Positions 13,401 to 24,219 are shown, numbered from the stretch's first letter. The stretch: DNA of 64,000 nucleotides from Paraspadella gotoi (GCA_051294375.1 CM119266.1:17044087-17108086); one strand, 5' to 3'. The notes: generated from the letters alone by a model not told the origin. Numbers and translations: made by a program.

Positions 13401-14111
13401 CTGTCCATCTGCACTTAGATTTAAACACAAATTGATTGGGTGATTTATTAAAAACTTTTGTGTAGTTAAAGATGTGTGTGATTGACCAAAGTTGACCAAT
13501 GTTTGATTCGTTTTGACTCGCATTATTATTTTATTATTTTCTTCTCTCTTTTTGTTATCGTCGTTTTTCTCTTTCTGATAATAATTTTGATCATTACATG
13601 TTGTAAACATTTTGTGAAACATCTTCCTATTTTTCCTTAAAATTCCTGAGTAAGTATTAAGTAATTTATTAAAATTCTAAAATTAACTTATCTTTTTTTT
13701 TTTGCTTGCATTTGAATTATTTTTTGATAGATTGATAAATTTTTTCTTGATTTATTGAGAAAATTGTTATTATTTGTTATGATATGATCTGTGGTGATCA
13801 GAAATTGAAAGATTTATCATGATATAAAATATAAAATAAGGTTAGCACTATTGAAGCTTGTTATCTCAAGTCTGACAAACAAAAAAAAACGAATCCATCC
13901 GCCCCAAAATAACTTTAATTTTCTATTGGGCTGTTGAAATTTTAGGGAGAAAGAAAGGTACGTGTTTAAACTGGAAAAAGTTTTGATAAAGTCGTATGAG
14001 TGGAAATGAGTTTAAATGAAAAAAGAAATAGACATTTTTTACAACAGACAGACCGACCGAAAAGTGATTTATAGAGTTGCTCCTCGGCTCAACTAAAAAT
14101 ACAAAGAATTA

Positions 14112-14154
<43 letters not shown>

Positions 14155-15746
14155 TACAAAAAATAAAGTAATAAAAGAAAGAAATGAAGAGAAAACACAA
14201 ATGTAAGAAAAATATGAAGAAAGAACAATAACAAAGTATGAAAAAAAGAACAACTCCTCTTAATTAAAATGACGACAACAATGAAAATCAAAATATTTAA
14301 ACATAAAAAAAAATCTTAAAAGTATAGTGATCTCGTCATTTTTTACTATCAAAGAAAATTACCAAAATCTAATTTGCATATTGCAGTAAATCATAATTAA
14401 ATGGAAATTCAAACAAAAAATATTTTAAACGAAATGAAACAAAGAAAATGGACACACATTTCAACTTCCTCCACTGCCTCACTAATGAAACTCGATAACT
14501 AGATAGTTAAAGAGTCGAAAAAATGCTGCAAGTTAAAAAAATTATGTAAGTTAAAAAAAATTATGCAAGTATAAAAAATTACTAATACTTAAGGGAGTGG
14601 TCTTTTCATACAATTGAAACATTCTTTTTCTTTTTTTTTTTTTGTGTCTGAATTAATAAACAATCTAATAATTATAAATATAATAAAATTTTGAAATATT
14701 TCCACTTCATTGATAGAAAATCAGGTACTCTGGGAGTGAATAAACGAGACTGTGAGAGAGTCTTGATTGAAAGCTTGCATGGACCTGCTATGTCATTATC
14801 TTTGTAAGAGTGATGGAGGCTTTAAACCACCAAAGCCTGTCCAAAGTCAGGGGCAAGATAGCTTATTTATTAAATGAATGGATAATTTTTATATTGGTTG
14901 TACCAATTTCATAAAAAAATTATGCAAGTTGAAAAAATTATGCAAGTTGAAAAAATTATGCAAGTTAAGAAAATTATGCAAGTTAAAAAAATTATGCAAA
15001 TTGAAAAAATTATGCTAGTTGAAAAAATTATGCAAATTAAAAAAATTATGCAAATTGAAAAAAGTATACAAGTTGAAAAAATTATGCAAGTTAAAAAATA
15101 ATGCAAGTTGCAAAAAATTATGCAAATTGAAAAAAATATGCGAGTTGAAAATTAAGCAAGTTGAAAAAATTAAGCAAGTTAAAAAAATTATGCAAGTTGA
15201 AAAAATTATGCAAGTTAAGAAAATTATGCAAGTTAAAAAAATTATGCAAATGAAAAATTATGCTAGTTGAAAAATTATGCAAATTAAAAAAATTATGCAA
15301 TTGAAAAAAGTATACAAGTTGAAAAAATTATGCAAGTTAAAAAATAAGCAAGTTGCAAAAAATTATGCAAATTGAAAAAAATATGCGAGTTGAAAAATTA
15401 AACAAGTTGAAAAAATTAAGCAAGTTAAAAAATTATGCAAGTTAAAAAATTATGCAAGTTGTGAAAAATTATGCAAGTTTAAAAAAGTATGCAAGTTGGC
15501 AAGATCAAAAGTGTGATGCCAACGACAACGACGACGACGACGTCACAAATCAGAATCAGAAGCAATAGCGACGGAGAAAAGAGAGAGAGAGAGAGAATAT
15601 ATAATTAAAAGAGAGATAGAGAAGCTGAACTCGTCCGGGAGCCTCGGAGGTAGCGCGAGCACCTCCCAATCCAAAGGACTCGGGTTCGCGCCCTGCTGAT
15701 GCAAAAAAAAAACTGAATAACAATTTTTTTGTAAAAAAAAAAGGAA

Positions 15747-15781
<35 letters not shown>

Positions 15782-16931
15782 AGGGAGAGAGAGGGAGAAA
15801 GAGAGAGAGAGAGAGAGTTTTCCCACCAACGAGACGCATTATTAGGTCACTCTCGTTTATATCGGTTATCCGTTGCCTCGCAACGGTGTCGTGAAATTGG
15901 GTCATGTTGATTTTTTTTTATACACGTAACGCATTATTAGTCATGTTCCTCGACATTGTTTACTTGTTGCCCCGCAACGACCACGAAATCTAGGTTAAGT
16001 AAGTTATTGTATTTTGGGATTTTGTATTGAGATAAAATAATAAATAGCGATAATAAAAGTTTTTAGAAGGAAAAAAAATAATCAGAGTTTTCAAAAAACG
16101 AACGATCACACAAAAGATATACAGAGAGAGAGACAACACACGAGAGAGACAGAAGAGAATAAGAGAGAGACACACACAGAGAGACAGAAAGAGAGACAGA
16201 GAGGAGAGAGAGACAGAGAGAGACCACAAAAATAGTTAGAACGTGATAGAAATAAAATTGAGAATCCCTATTAACAAAAATATATAGTTGACAATACTCA
16301 GTTAACGACTATGATATTTTTGATTTCCAAATATTTTTTTTACTTATCAAAAAAAAATTTATTTCTTCATTTTAATAAATTTTAATCTTGAATAAAAATT
16401 TTGATTGTTCTTTTTTTAGGAAGAAACCAGACCGAGGTCAATTTTATATTTGCAATATTTAATTAATTTATAAATAGTTAACAAAACTAAAATAATTATT
16501 AGTTTTAAAAAAAGATAAAAATGATTTAATATATACACTAAAAATATTTATACATTAATAATAGTACAAATTATCAGAATAACAAAAAAGTAATGTTTAA
16601 TTTGACTATATCTCTCTTCTCGACTCCTATTTTAGATATAATTTGCTAAATGGGCCGACCGTCCAAAGTTACAGTAATAAATAAAAACAAAAAAAATTCT
16701 TTTTTTAAAAAATGATAAATACATACATACAGGTATCGCCTACCTGTCACATTAGCTGATGCACATGTGACACTGCATGTCATTATACGTTATTCTGAAA
16801 TGTAAACACAAAAGTCTCGGATGTTTGGGTTTTGTATTAAAAAAAATGGCGATAATAAAAGTTTTTAAAAGGAAAAAAATAACCAGAATTTTTCAAAAAA
16901 CGAACGATCACGCAAGAGATCGTACAGAGAG

Positions 16932-16962
<31 letters not shown>

Positions 16963-17150
16963 AAGAAGCTGAAGTGAAGCTGAAAAAGCGCGGAACTAGT
17001 TTACTCGTCGCCGAGTGACGGTGGTGAAAAAAAGTGACTAAAATTTTTTTTATGTAAAAAAAAAGAGATAGAGAGAGAGAGAGAGAAAGAGACAGATAAG
17101 AGAGAAGATAGAGAGAGAGAGAGAGATGAGAAGAGAGAGAGGAGAGCGAG

Positions 17151-17183
<33 letters not shown>

Positions 17184-17273
17184 GATAGAGAGAGAGAGGC
17201 CGGAACTCGGTGGTGAAAAAAAGTGACTAAAATTAAAAAAAAAAAAAAGAGATAGAGAGAGTGAGAGAGAGAG

Positions 17274-17315
<42 letters not shown>

Positions 17316-18590
17316 CCCGCCAACGATACGCAATATTAGGTCACTCTCGTTTATATCGGTTATCCGTTGCCTAGCAACGGCGACGTGACTCGGTCAAGTT
17401 GATTTTTTTTATACACGTAACGTTTCCGTTGCCATCAAAACGCGTTATTAGGTCATGTTCCTCGACATAGTTGGTTGAAATGCAGGTCAAGTAAGATATT
17501 CTTAACATTTTCTCCAAAAAATCCATAAGAATCTTGGATGTAAATTTGGATTTTGTATTGTGAAAAAAGCGCGGAATAAATGGCAATAATAAAAGTTTTT
17601 AGAAGGAAAAAAATAATCAGAATTTTTCAAAAAACGAACGATCAGGCATGAGATCGATCAGAGAGAGAGAGAAAGAGAGACAAATATATATATATAATTT
17701 AAGAAATAAAAGAAAGGCAAAAAATGTTACAATGGTTTACAATTGGAAATTTTTCAATTTTTTCCAATCGCAGCTTGTAAAAGATTTTATTTTTATTTGT
17801 ATTAAAATTAAGATATAGCTTCTCATTAAAAAAATCCTTTGAGTTCCCATTTTTATTAGAAATTTAAAAAAAAAATTTTTGAATTTCATCTTCAATATTA
17901 TATACTGCAATATGTCAATTAGATTTAAGCATTTCTATATACTAATTTGGATATTATAATGAGTACTATAATCTCATTGCATATTGCAGTAAATCATAAT
18001 GAAGTGGAAATTCAAACAAAAAATACTTAATTCCAAATGTAATAAGAAAATATCAAAGCTATTTCAAAATGAGAAGCCATATCTAAATTTTTTAACTTAC
18101 TATGATTGCACACTTTTGTAAAACTTATCATAATTCATAATAATTTTTATTTAAAAAAAAACGGTAAGTCACAGCCAAACCTATAAAAGCGTAGTAGTTT
18201 TTATATAACAAAACAGCGTGACGGACGACGACGACGACGACTACGTCACAAAGAAGCAACCCTAAAACATTATAGAGCCTGACCCGGCTTCGCCGGTCAA
18301 GGCTCGATAAAAAAAATCTTAAAAGCATAAGGAATCGAGCCTACTTTATGATACATATTGATCCGATGATAACCAAATATTGATGCGATGATAACCAATA
18401 ATTGATGCGATGATAAAAATAACTGATGTGATGATAATCAAATGATTGATGCGATGATAGTCATTCATTGATTGTGATGATAATCATTCATTGATATGAT
18501 GATAATCATTCATTGATGCGATGATAGTCATTCATTGACGCGATGAGTCATTCATCGTAAATAAAACAAACAAATGCGTGTATGAATGAA

Positions 18591-18626
<36 letters not shown>

Positions 18627-19555
18627 GAGATGAGATGAGGTGGTCAGTTTTCACTCTCGTTTATATAAAGTATAATCAGAAGCTGGACCGCCCTGCAGAG
18701 CTGAACTCGTTTTTTCGACGTATCTGAGTAGGGACGAACCTCTTTTCCTTTCCTTTGAATGAAATTTTTAGATTGTTCTTTTTTTTAAGAAGAAACCAGA
18801 CGGGTCAAATTTCATATTTGCATATTTAACTAATTTATAAATATTTTATCCCAACTCAAATAATTATTATTTTAAAAAGAATAAAAATGATTAAATATAT
18901 ACACTAAAAAAAATTTACAATTTTAAAATTGTAAAAATTATTGAATAACAAAAAAATAATGTTTAATTTGACAATATCTCTCTTCTCAACTCCTATTTTA
19001 GATATAATTTGCCAATAGTGGGCCGACCGGTCCAAAGTTACAGTAATAAACAAAAACAAAAAAAATTTTTTTGTTAGAAAGTTATATATGTAATTAAATT
19101 AATCCGCGCAATTGCCGGACATATAGCAGCTATATGTACAGCAGCAAGCTGATGTACATGTGACATTGCCTGATTATAAGTTATTTTTCCTTTTTCTAAA
19201 AGGAATCCATGAAAATCTCGGATGTAAATTTGGATTTGTATAGAGAAAAAAAAATAAATGGCGATAATAAAAGTTTTAGAAGGAAAAAAATAATAAGAAT
19301 TTTTCAAAAAACGAACGGTCGTACATAGAGAGAGAGACAGAAGAGAGAGAGAGAGATGAAAAAAAAAAAAAACAAATATTTTTTTTGTAAAAAAAAAAAA
19401 AGAGAGAGAGAGAGAAGAGATAGAGAGAGCCGGAACTCGTTTACTCGTCGCGCAGTGACGGAGGTAAAAAAAAGGTGACTAAAAATTATTTTTGTACAAA
19501 AAAAAGAGAAGAAAGAGAGAAAGAGAGAGAGAGACAGATAGAGAGAAAGATAGAT

Positions 19556-19588
<33 letters not shown>

Positions 19589-19664
19589 CCGGAACACGTT
19601 GTTACTCGTTTACAAGTGAATAAATTTTTTTTTGTAAAAAAAAAAAGAGAGAGAGAGTGAGAGA

Positions 19665-19757
<93 letters not shown>

Positions 19758-20092
19758 TTTTCCCGCCAACGATACGCAATATTAGGTCACTCTTGTTTAT
19801 ATCGCGTGATCTCGGTCAAGTTGATTTTTTTATACACGTAACGCGTTATTAGGTCATGTTCCTCGACATGTTTTACTCGCTTGCCCCGCAACGGCCACGA
19901 AATCCAGGTGAAGTTAGTTATTCTTCACATTTTCTCAAAAAAATCCACAAAATCTCAGATGTAAATTTGGGATTTTGTATTGAGAAAGAAGCCGCGAATA
20001 AATGGCGATAATAAAAGTTTTTAGAAGGAAAGAAATAATAAGAATTTTTCAAAAAACGGTGGTAAAACAAAGTGAATAATTTTTTTTTTGTA

Positions 20093-20146
<54 letters not shown>

Positions 20147-23100
20147 GGAGGGAACGGAGGGAGAGAGAGAGGAAGCCTGAACTCGTTTTTTTTAAACGAT
20201 TCAGAAAAGGCAGCGCCTGATCAAATATATATGTTTTTAGAAAGAAAAAAATAATCAGAATTTTTCAAAAAACGAACGATCACGCAAGATACGCACACAA
20301 AGAGAGACAGAGAGAAACTGAACTCGTTTTTAAACGATTCAGAAAAGGCAGCGCCTAAAAAAATATATATATAATTAAAAAATAAATAAAAGAAAGGCAA
20401 AAAATGTTACAATGTTTACAATTGGAAACTTTTCCAATTTTTTCCAATCGCAGCGCTTGTAAAGAGTTTATTTTTTATTTGTATTAAAATTAAGATATAG
20501 CTTCTCATTAAAAAAATCCTTTGAGTTCCCATTTTTATTAGAAATTTAAAAAAATTTTTTGAATTTCATCTTCAATTTATATACTGCAATATGTAAATTA
20601 GCTTAAAGCATTTCTATATACTAATTTGGAATTTATAATGAGTACTATAATTCATTTGCATATTGCAGTAAATCATAATGAAGTGGAAATTCAAACAAAA
20701 AATACTTAAATCCAAATGTAATATGAAAATATCACAGCTATTTCAAGATGAAAAGCCATATCTAAATTTTTAACTTACTATGATCGCACACTTTTGTAAA
20801 ACTTTATCATAATTCATAATAATTTTTTATTTTAAAAAAAACGGTAAGTCACAGCCAAACCTATAAAAGCGTAGTAGTTTTTATATATGAAAACAGCGTG
20901 ACCACGACGACGACGACGACGACGTCACAAAGAAGCAACCCTAAAACATTATAGAGCCTGACCCGGCTTCGCCGTCAAGGGCTCGATAATTATCTAAAAT
21001 ATCGCGAGCGGAACAGACACTGTGTTTGTTTAAACTGGTTATGAATGTTACTTACATTCCTATTACAACTTAGGAGTATGTTCAACCTACCTTTCGCATT
21101 TCAAAAACTGTAAACTGCTCGTAAAAAAGATCAACGTTCCTGTCTTCGCAAGAGCCGGAAGGATTACACTTCCCAAAAATCCTCAAACTCCAATCATCAT
21201 GATAGGTTTAAACAAATTTATGAAAAAGCTTTTTTAAGATGGTAATTTTAAGATTCTTTTGTGCGATTCCCAGGGGCGGGTACCGGATTGGCGCCTTTTA
21301 TCGGCTTCCTCCAAGACAGGCAAAAGGATAAAGAGTTTGGCGTTTCCATCGGTAACGCGGTACTTTTCTTCGGCTGCAGATCGGTGAAAGAGGTATACAA
21401 AGTTTAAACTTTTTTCTTGACCAGATCTGTATTTTGTAAAAGAACGCAACGGAATTACCGTTATTGTCTCAATACATTGACGACAATATTTTTAATATTA
21501 AGTTCAATGTAAATCGGACCATGCATAAAAAAAACTTTAGAAAATCCACCTGTTCGACGGAATATTTTCTACTTTCTCTTTTAGTCCTGTTCGTTTGACG
21601 TCTCCTCTAGGAAAATATTCTTCGTCTTTTCTCTGCATTTTCATAGCCTACATTGTAATTATTTTTTTCCCTTCATCCCTCAGGACTTCATTTACAGGTC
21701 ATTCCTAGAGCAAATGAGGAACAATCACGTTTTGACAGAGCTCTACGTCGCCTTCTCACGAGATCAGACGGAGAAGTCATACGTTCAGCATCTCATCGAA
21801 GCAAGGACGGAAAAAATTTGGGATTTGATCGTGAGCACAGAAAATATTTAAAAAAGTTAATTTCTTTCTTTTTTTGAATAGAATTGCCAAACGTTCTCAT
21901 ATTAGTTTTGTTTCATTGCGCAGCTTACTATGATCATTTTTCATTATTTTTGTTTTTTTTCGGTTTGCTTTATTGTCTTTTATTTACTAATTTTGATATT
22001 TATTGCATTGCGCGTTTCTTAAAGTATTTAAAGTATTTTTTTTCAAAAGACGCCAAAACCCGGGTCGGCGAAAGAAAAATTTTACCAAAATATTTTCTTT
22101 ACTTTTTATTTGCGCCGCGAGTACTCGCGGTGCAACTCTAGAAGTCACTTGTCGGTCGGTCGGTCGTTTTTACGTTAAAAAAGTTAGGGTTGGGGGAGAG
22201 ACACGGAGTTGAAGGGGAGGCCCGGGTAAGGTTAACCGCGAAGGCGGTTAGGGTTAGGGTTGAGGCACGATGATGTAAGGGAGGCTCGGGCCTGTGTTAG
22301 GGTTGGGGAGAGACACGAAGATGTATGGAAGGCCCGGGTTAGGGTTAGGGGAGAGGCCCGCGGATGATACGGTGAAGGCGATTAGGGTTAGGGTTGAGGC
22401 ATCGGGACGTACGGTTATGGTTAGTGTTGAGGGAGGGGCCCGCGGGTGATGCGTTCATCCCCGTGTCTCAACATCAGTCGTGAGCCTCTCTTCGCGCCTT
22501 TCATTAAACTCGATACTTTTATCATTGGCGAGGTCGCTAGTGAAAGTACGAGCGATACCGCCAGGGCCATGGCGAAGTCGCCAACCAACTAGAACCACGT
22601 TTTAAATTATTTTTTGCTTTTTCAAATTAAAAATAGCCAAGCATTGGGATTTTTATCTTAATTAAGTTAATGCATTAAATTTTTTTGGAAAGTAGAGACA
22701 TTTTTTATTTCTTACATAATAATGTGTAATTGACTTTAGGAACATCAAAGTGCATGGGTATACGTTGCTGGAGATGCTCGTCGAATGGCGGGAGATGTCC
22801 GAAGTGCGATCGGAAAAATTGGAGTGGTGATTACTATGTTTAACTGAAACGATTGTTAAAAGCCTCATTTTTACTAATTGATTCATTTTGCATAACAGTC
22901 AAAATTCGAGTTTAATTGGGCCTCATTAACTTCTCCAAATGGAAATATATCTTACTTTAAATTGCTTTAAATCGGTCTGCGTTAAGAAGTTATAATAAAT
23001 TATCAAAAATGCTGAAAGATGGCACGCTTACCAGCACGGGTCGTCTGCGTGTGACTTCCTACACCTGAAGCTATTTTTTTATATTTGTATATATTTATAC

Positions 23101-23850
23101 TTTTTATCGTCTCTTTTACCGTCGCCTTCGTCGTCATCTAATTCTTTTAAAACTCTTTTCGCTAGTCGCGAGATTTTGTCATCCTTGGTGTGGTCCGGGC
23201 ATGACTTTCCATTTATTAGTTGCGCCGCGAGTACTCGCGGAGCAACTCTATAAGTCACTTTTCGGTCGGTCTGTCGGTATGTTTGTCCGTCGGTCTGTCC
23301 CACTTACGTTAAAAATGCATATAATTTCCCTATAGTTGGTTGCTCATTAAGACAGAAAACAAATTCAAATCTCAGGGACTGCTATCGCCGCCTCTTGGAA
23401 ATCCTAACACTATAAGGAATAGAAGACGGAATTTTGATGCAGTGCATGTCATAAATACAAGGGCTAAGAAATGTCATGTCATGTCATATCTTGTCATATG
23501 TCACGAAAAATATACTCGATAAGGCAGTCACTGCGGCGCAACAAATTTGAATTACCGTTCTTGTTTTGTTATGGTCTGGGGCATGACACTTTGTTTACTG
23601 ATCGCGCATGCCTTTTCCATGCGAATACACATTCAACATTATAGAAGATTGTTCGCGTTTTTTCTCTCGGCTAGTCATCGTACTAAGTCGTGGGAAACAT
23701 CCTCTTCAACTTTTATGTCATGAGTAAATTTATGTTGCTTTTCAGAATTTTGGCCATTACTCGTCGCCGGATGAATATATTGAGTCACTCAAATCTCAAG
23801 GTCGATATCAAGAGGACACTTGGACGTCTTTATATGAACACACCACATGA
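5000..23850 (+). CDS. POR: NADPH-cytochrome P450 reductase (diflavin reductase)
   Basis: This flavoprotein passes electrons from NADPH through FAD and FMN to ER P450s. Sixteen exons join in frame to 616 residues plus TGA: 5000-5064, 5125-5194, 5257-5361, 7885-7972, 9828-9996, 10376-10563, 10637-10742, 11556-11725, 12694-12850, 13033-13127, 13190-13237, 21074-21205, 21274-21392, 21684-21830, 22740-22826 and 23746-23850. FMN domain: [33 protein letters not shown] and connecting domains: [29 protein letters not shown] domain: [43 protein letters not shown]. The last motif is typical of P450 reductase rather than of NDOR1, methionine synthase reductase or nitric oxide synthase. Missing: the N-terminal anchor (about 60-80 residues). 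Oddities: Ala replaces the conserved Cys of the CGDAR motif, the acidic cluster after LGLG is lost, and eight residues follow the C-terminal Trp. Confidence 0.93.
5815..6140. repeat. Degenerate TTAGGG/CCCTAA-type block 1
   Basis: Alternating GGGTTAGGGTTGAGG and CCTAACCC-type words are mixed with CCGAGCCTC/GGCCCGAGT words. It lies in the reductase intron between 5361 and 7885. The 77-codon open frame across it reads Pro/Asn/Leu-rich repeat sequence and is not a gene. Confidence 0.7.
6440..6790. repeat. Diverged copy of dispersed repeat A
   Basis: It contains AAAATTGGTACAATCAATAT and, further on, AGGCCTCCATCACTTTTACA. Both words are diagnostic of the repeat found in near-identical copies at 40549-41120. 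It is interrupted and strongly diverged. Confidence 0.45.
7625..7822. repeat. 65-bp-arm inverted repeat with nested hairpin
   Basis: The left arm 7625-7689 and right arm 7758-7822 are reverse complements with only a few mismatches. The loop holds TGTTTCGACTCTACAGTTAG and the nested hairpin GACTCTA-CAGT-TAGAGTC at 7697-7714. It lies in the reductase intron just before the exon at 7885. Confidence 0.9.
8088..8946. mobile_element. Foldback element, copy 2
   Basis: The left arm begins TTCACTTTGTCG near 8092. The right arm, ending CCGACAAAGACAAAGTGA near 8943, is its diverged reverse complement. Between them lie ATTA/TTGA-rich simple sequence (8290-8420) and two internal sub-copies starting ACTCATTTCCACTC near 8520 and 8670. 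Same family as 3986-4515. Confidence 0.6.
9300..9350. repeat. Copy of the covarying-hairpin repeat
   Basis: ACAACGATGATTTATT is followed by ACTTGTTTCGGTTC, loop TTGTTTTC and GAACCTTC. The GGTTC/GAACC stem occupies the position held by different complementary pairs in other copies (see 7697, 55303, 56234). Confidence 0.6.
9462..9543. repeat. Short inverted repeat around ACAACGATTTT
   Basis: AGGAATTATTTAGTTTAC with ACAACGATTTT on the left is mirrored on the right by AAAATCGTTG and GTAAACTAAATAATTCC. It lies in the intron ahead of the exon at 9828. Confidence 0.75.
10835..11040. repeat. Partial foldback-family copy
   Basis: It contains GAATTATGATAAAGTATG, a GTCCGTCCGCCTGTCC tract, then CATGTGGAAATGAGTTTAAA and GAGCAAACAATTTCGGA, the same word order as in the larger foldback copies. 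The two opposed open frames across it are repeat translations. Confidence 0.55.
11161..11248. repeat. 18-bp minisatellite, short array
   Basis: About five copies of an ATGATGCAAGTTGAAAAA-type unit lie in the reductase intron between 10742 and 11556. The core is the same as in the large arrays at 14912 and 60163. Confidence 0.85.
12895..12975. repeat. Copy of the covarying-hairpin repeat
   Basis: ACAACGATTTTTATTATA is followed by GCGACTC, loop and CGAGCCTTCATCAGAGC. The GACTC/GAGCC stem has one A-C mismatch. It lies in the short intron between the exons at 12850 and 13033. Confidence 0.55.
13280..13480. repeat. Partial foldback-family copy at the start of the long intron
   Basis: GTTGTTTGTCTGTCGGTCG, then CAGAATATTGAATTATGAGA and TCCATCCTTCTGTCCATC follow the word order of the foldback family. 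There is no paired arm nearby. Confidence 0.5.
14110..14155. repeat. (AAAG)n microsatellite
   Basis: About eleven AAAG units, followed by A/G-rich sequence, inside the 7.8-kb reductase intron. Confidence 0.95.
14585..14911 (-). repeat. Dispersed repeat A, reverse orientation
   Basis: It runs from TACTTAAGGGAGTGGTCTTT to TATATTGGTTGTACCAATTT and is the near-identical reverse complement of the copies at 40549-40814 and 40876-41120. One terminus carries the short hairpin ATTGGT-TGT-ACCAAT. No coding capacity. Confidence 0.85.
14912..15500. repeat. 18-bp minisatellite array (ATTATGCAAGTTGAAAAA)
   Basis: Roughly 32 imperfect copies of an 18-bp unit. A block starting near 14911 recurs from about 15180, indicating that a larger sub-array was duplicated. 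Because 18 is divisible by three, the plus frames read a six-residue MQVEKI repeat; no gene is implied. The array begins at the end of repeat A. Confidence 0.93.
15630..15715 (+). mobile_element. tRNA-derived SINE-like fragment
   Basis: It contains GGTAGCGCGAGCACCTCCC, resembling a pol III A box, then ACTCGGGTTCGCGCCCTG, a good B box/T-arm, and an A run after CTGCTGATGC. The anticodon arm folds poorly, so it is a tRNA relic or SINE head rather than a working tRNA. Confidence 0.45.
15740..15818. repeat. (GA)n tract, first of the intron series
   Basis: This is the first long GA run. Others lie at 16120-16225, 16925-16970, 17065-17310, 18590-18630, 19320-19760 and 20100-20175. The Ser/Leu-repeat minus-strand open frames over them are artefacts. 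Confidence 0.95.
15815..20990. repeat. Duplicated composite repeat block inside reductase intron
   Basis: Three modules recur. H (GTTTTCCCGCCAACGATACG to TTTTTCAAAAAACGAACGAT) lies at about 15815-16110, 17311-17650 and 19757-20060. J (GAAGAAACCAGAC to CAAAGTTACAGTAATAAA) lies at about 16425-16690 and 18785-19060. K (AAAGAAAGGCAAAAAATGTT to GACCCGGCTTCGCC) lies at about 17710-18309 and 20390-20988. The order J, H-tail, GA, H, GA, K occurs twice, so a unit of roughly 2.4-2.7 kb has been tandemly duplicated. All of it lies inside the intron 13238-21073. Confidence 0.85.
18355..18545. repeat. GATGCGATGATAATCATTCATT tandem repeat
   Basis: About eight imperfect copies of a roughly 24-bp unit lie between the two large duplicated blocks. 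It is related to the array at 540-670. Confidence 0.8.
21466..21600. repeat. Diverged relative of the 517/507-bp intronic repeat
   Basis: Words such as ATATTTTTAATATTAAGTT, AAATCGGACCAT and GAAAATCCACC match, in order, the repeat at 47041-47557 and 49572-50078. It lies in the reductase intron after the exon ending 21392. Confidence 0.45.
22109..22180. mobile_element. TIR element (GTTGCGCCGC family), truncated end
   Basis: It keeps the terminal palindrome CCGCGAGTACTCGCGG and CAACTCTAGAAGTCACTT, then breaks into a degenerate TTAGGG-type block. It lies in the reductase intron 21831-22739. Confidence 0.75.
22185..22450. repeat. Degenerate TTAGGG-type block 2
   Basis: Words GGGTTAGGGTTGAGGCA and GGAGAGACACGAAGATG with GGAGGCCCGGGTTAGGG are repeated irregularly about five times. 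Confidence 0.75.
23219..23542. mobile_element. Non-autonomous TIR element, GTTGCGCCGC family, full copy
   Basis: It starts GTTGCGCCGC and ends GCGGCGCAAC, a 10-bp perfect terminal inverted repeat; 324 bp long with no transposase. The 16-bp palindrome CCGCGAGTACTCGCGG lies directly inside the left TIR. Target-site duplication is not obvious. It is in the last reductase intron. Related copies: 63023-63325, 52800-53352, and ends at 22109, 27819, 29320 and 50570. Confidence 0.85.
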
Positions 23851-24219
23851 TATCATAATTTTATTGTTTTCCTTCATGTACAATATTATAAAAAAAGGTT
23901 TTTCACTTTTTGTCCAATTTGTTAGGAATAGGATAGTTTCTTAGTAAACCGTAAAAGATTCTTTTTTCTTTTTTCTTTGCAATTACTCTGCAATTATGAA
24001 ATCATACGTTATTTGTCAATTCCTATAAATAATAATTATTAGGTGACATGTGGCAGTCTCAAAGACAAACGCGCGACGTTTCGAGTAAGAAAACTTTTAA
24101 TGAATTAAATTTCTTAAAAAATATTTCTGGTAAGGGAAATTAAGTTTGTCATTTCGGATTCGGAAGGAGGCACTAGTTTTGGCGGATATGTTTTTAACTA
24201 CGCAAAAACGTTCATTGTC

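Larger units (their letters stand above)
10376..21205 (+). other. Reductase FAD-binding and connecting domain exons
   Basis: Seven exons cover this part. [11 protein letters not shown] opens the FAD domain, and the connecting helices follow ([27 protein letters not shown]). RFYSISSSP supplies the Arg and Tyr that bind flavin and the Ser next to it. GVCSTYL contacts the FAD pyrophosphate. The exon ending LFKG at 13237 and the exon starting with the rest of that Gly codon at 21074 are split by the 7.8-kb repeat-filled intron, exactly inside the ...KG/VCSTYL motif. All phases agree. Confidence 0.85.
21274..23850 (+). other. Reductase NADPH-binding domain exons
   Basis: Four exons encode the Gly-rich GAGTGLAP loop, [16 protein letters not shown] with [19 protein letters not shown], and the C-terminal GRYQEDTW with extension TSLYEHTT. 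The conserved Cys before GDAR is replaced by Ala (codon GCT at 22767-22769). The Asp and Trp of the ED-W terminus remain. In the family the Trp stacks on FAD and is at or next to the C-terminus; here eight residues follow it. Confidence 0.85.

Noticed and set aside
15543-19779. Several Ser/Leu-rich minus-strand open frames
   Set aside because: They are translations of GA/CT microsatellites inside the reductase intron.
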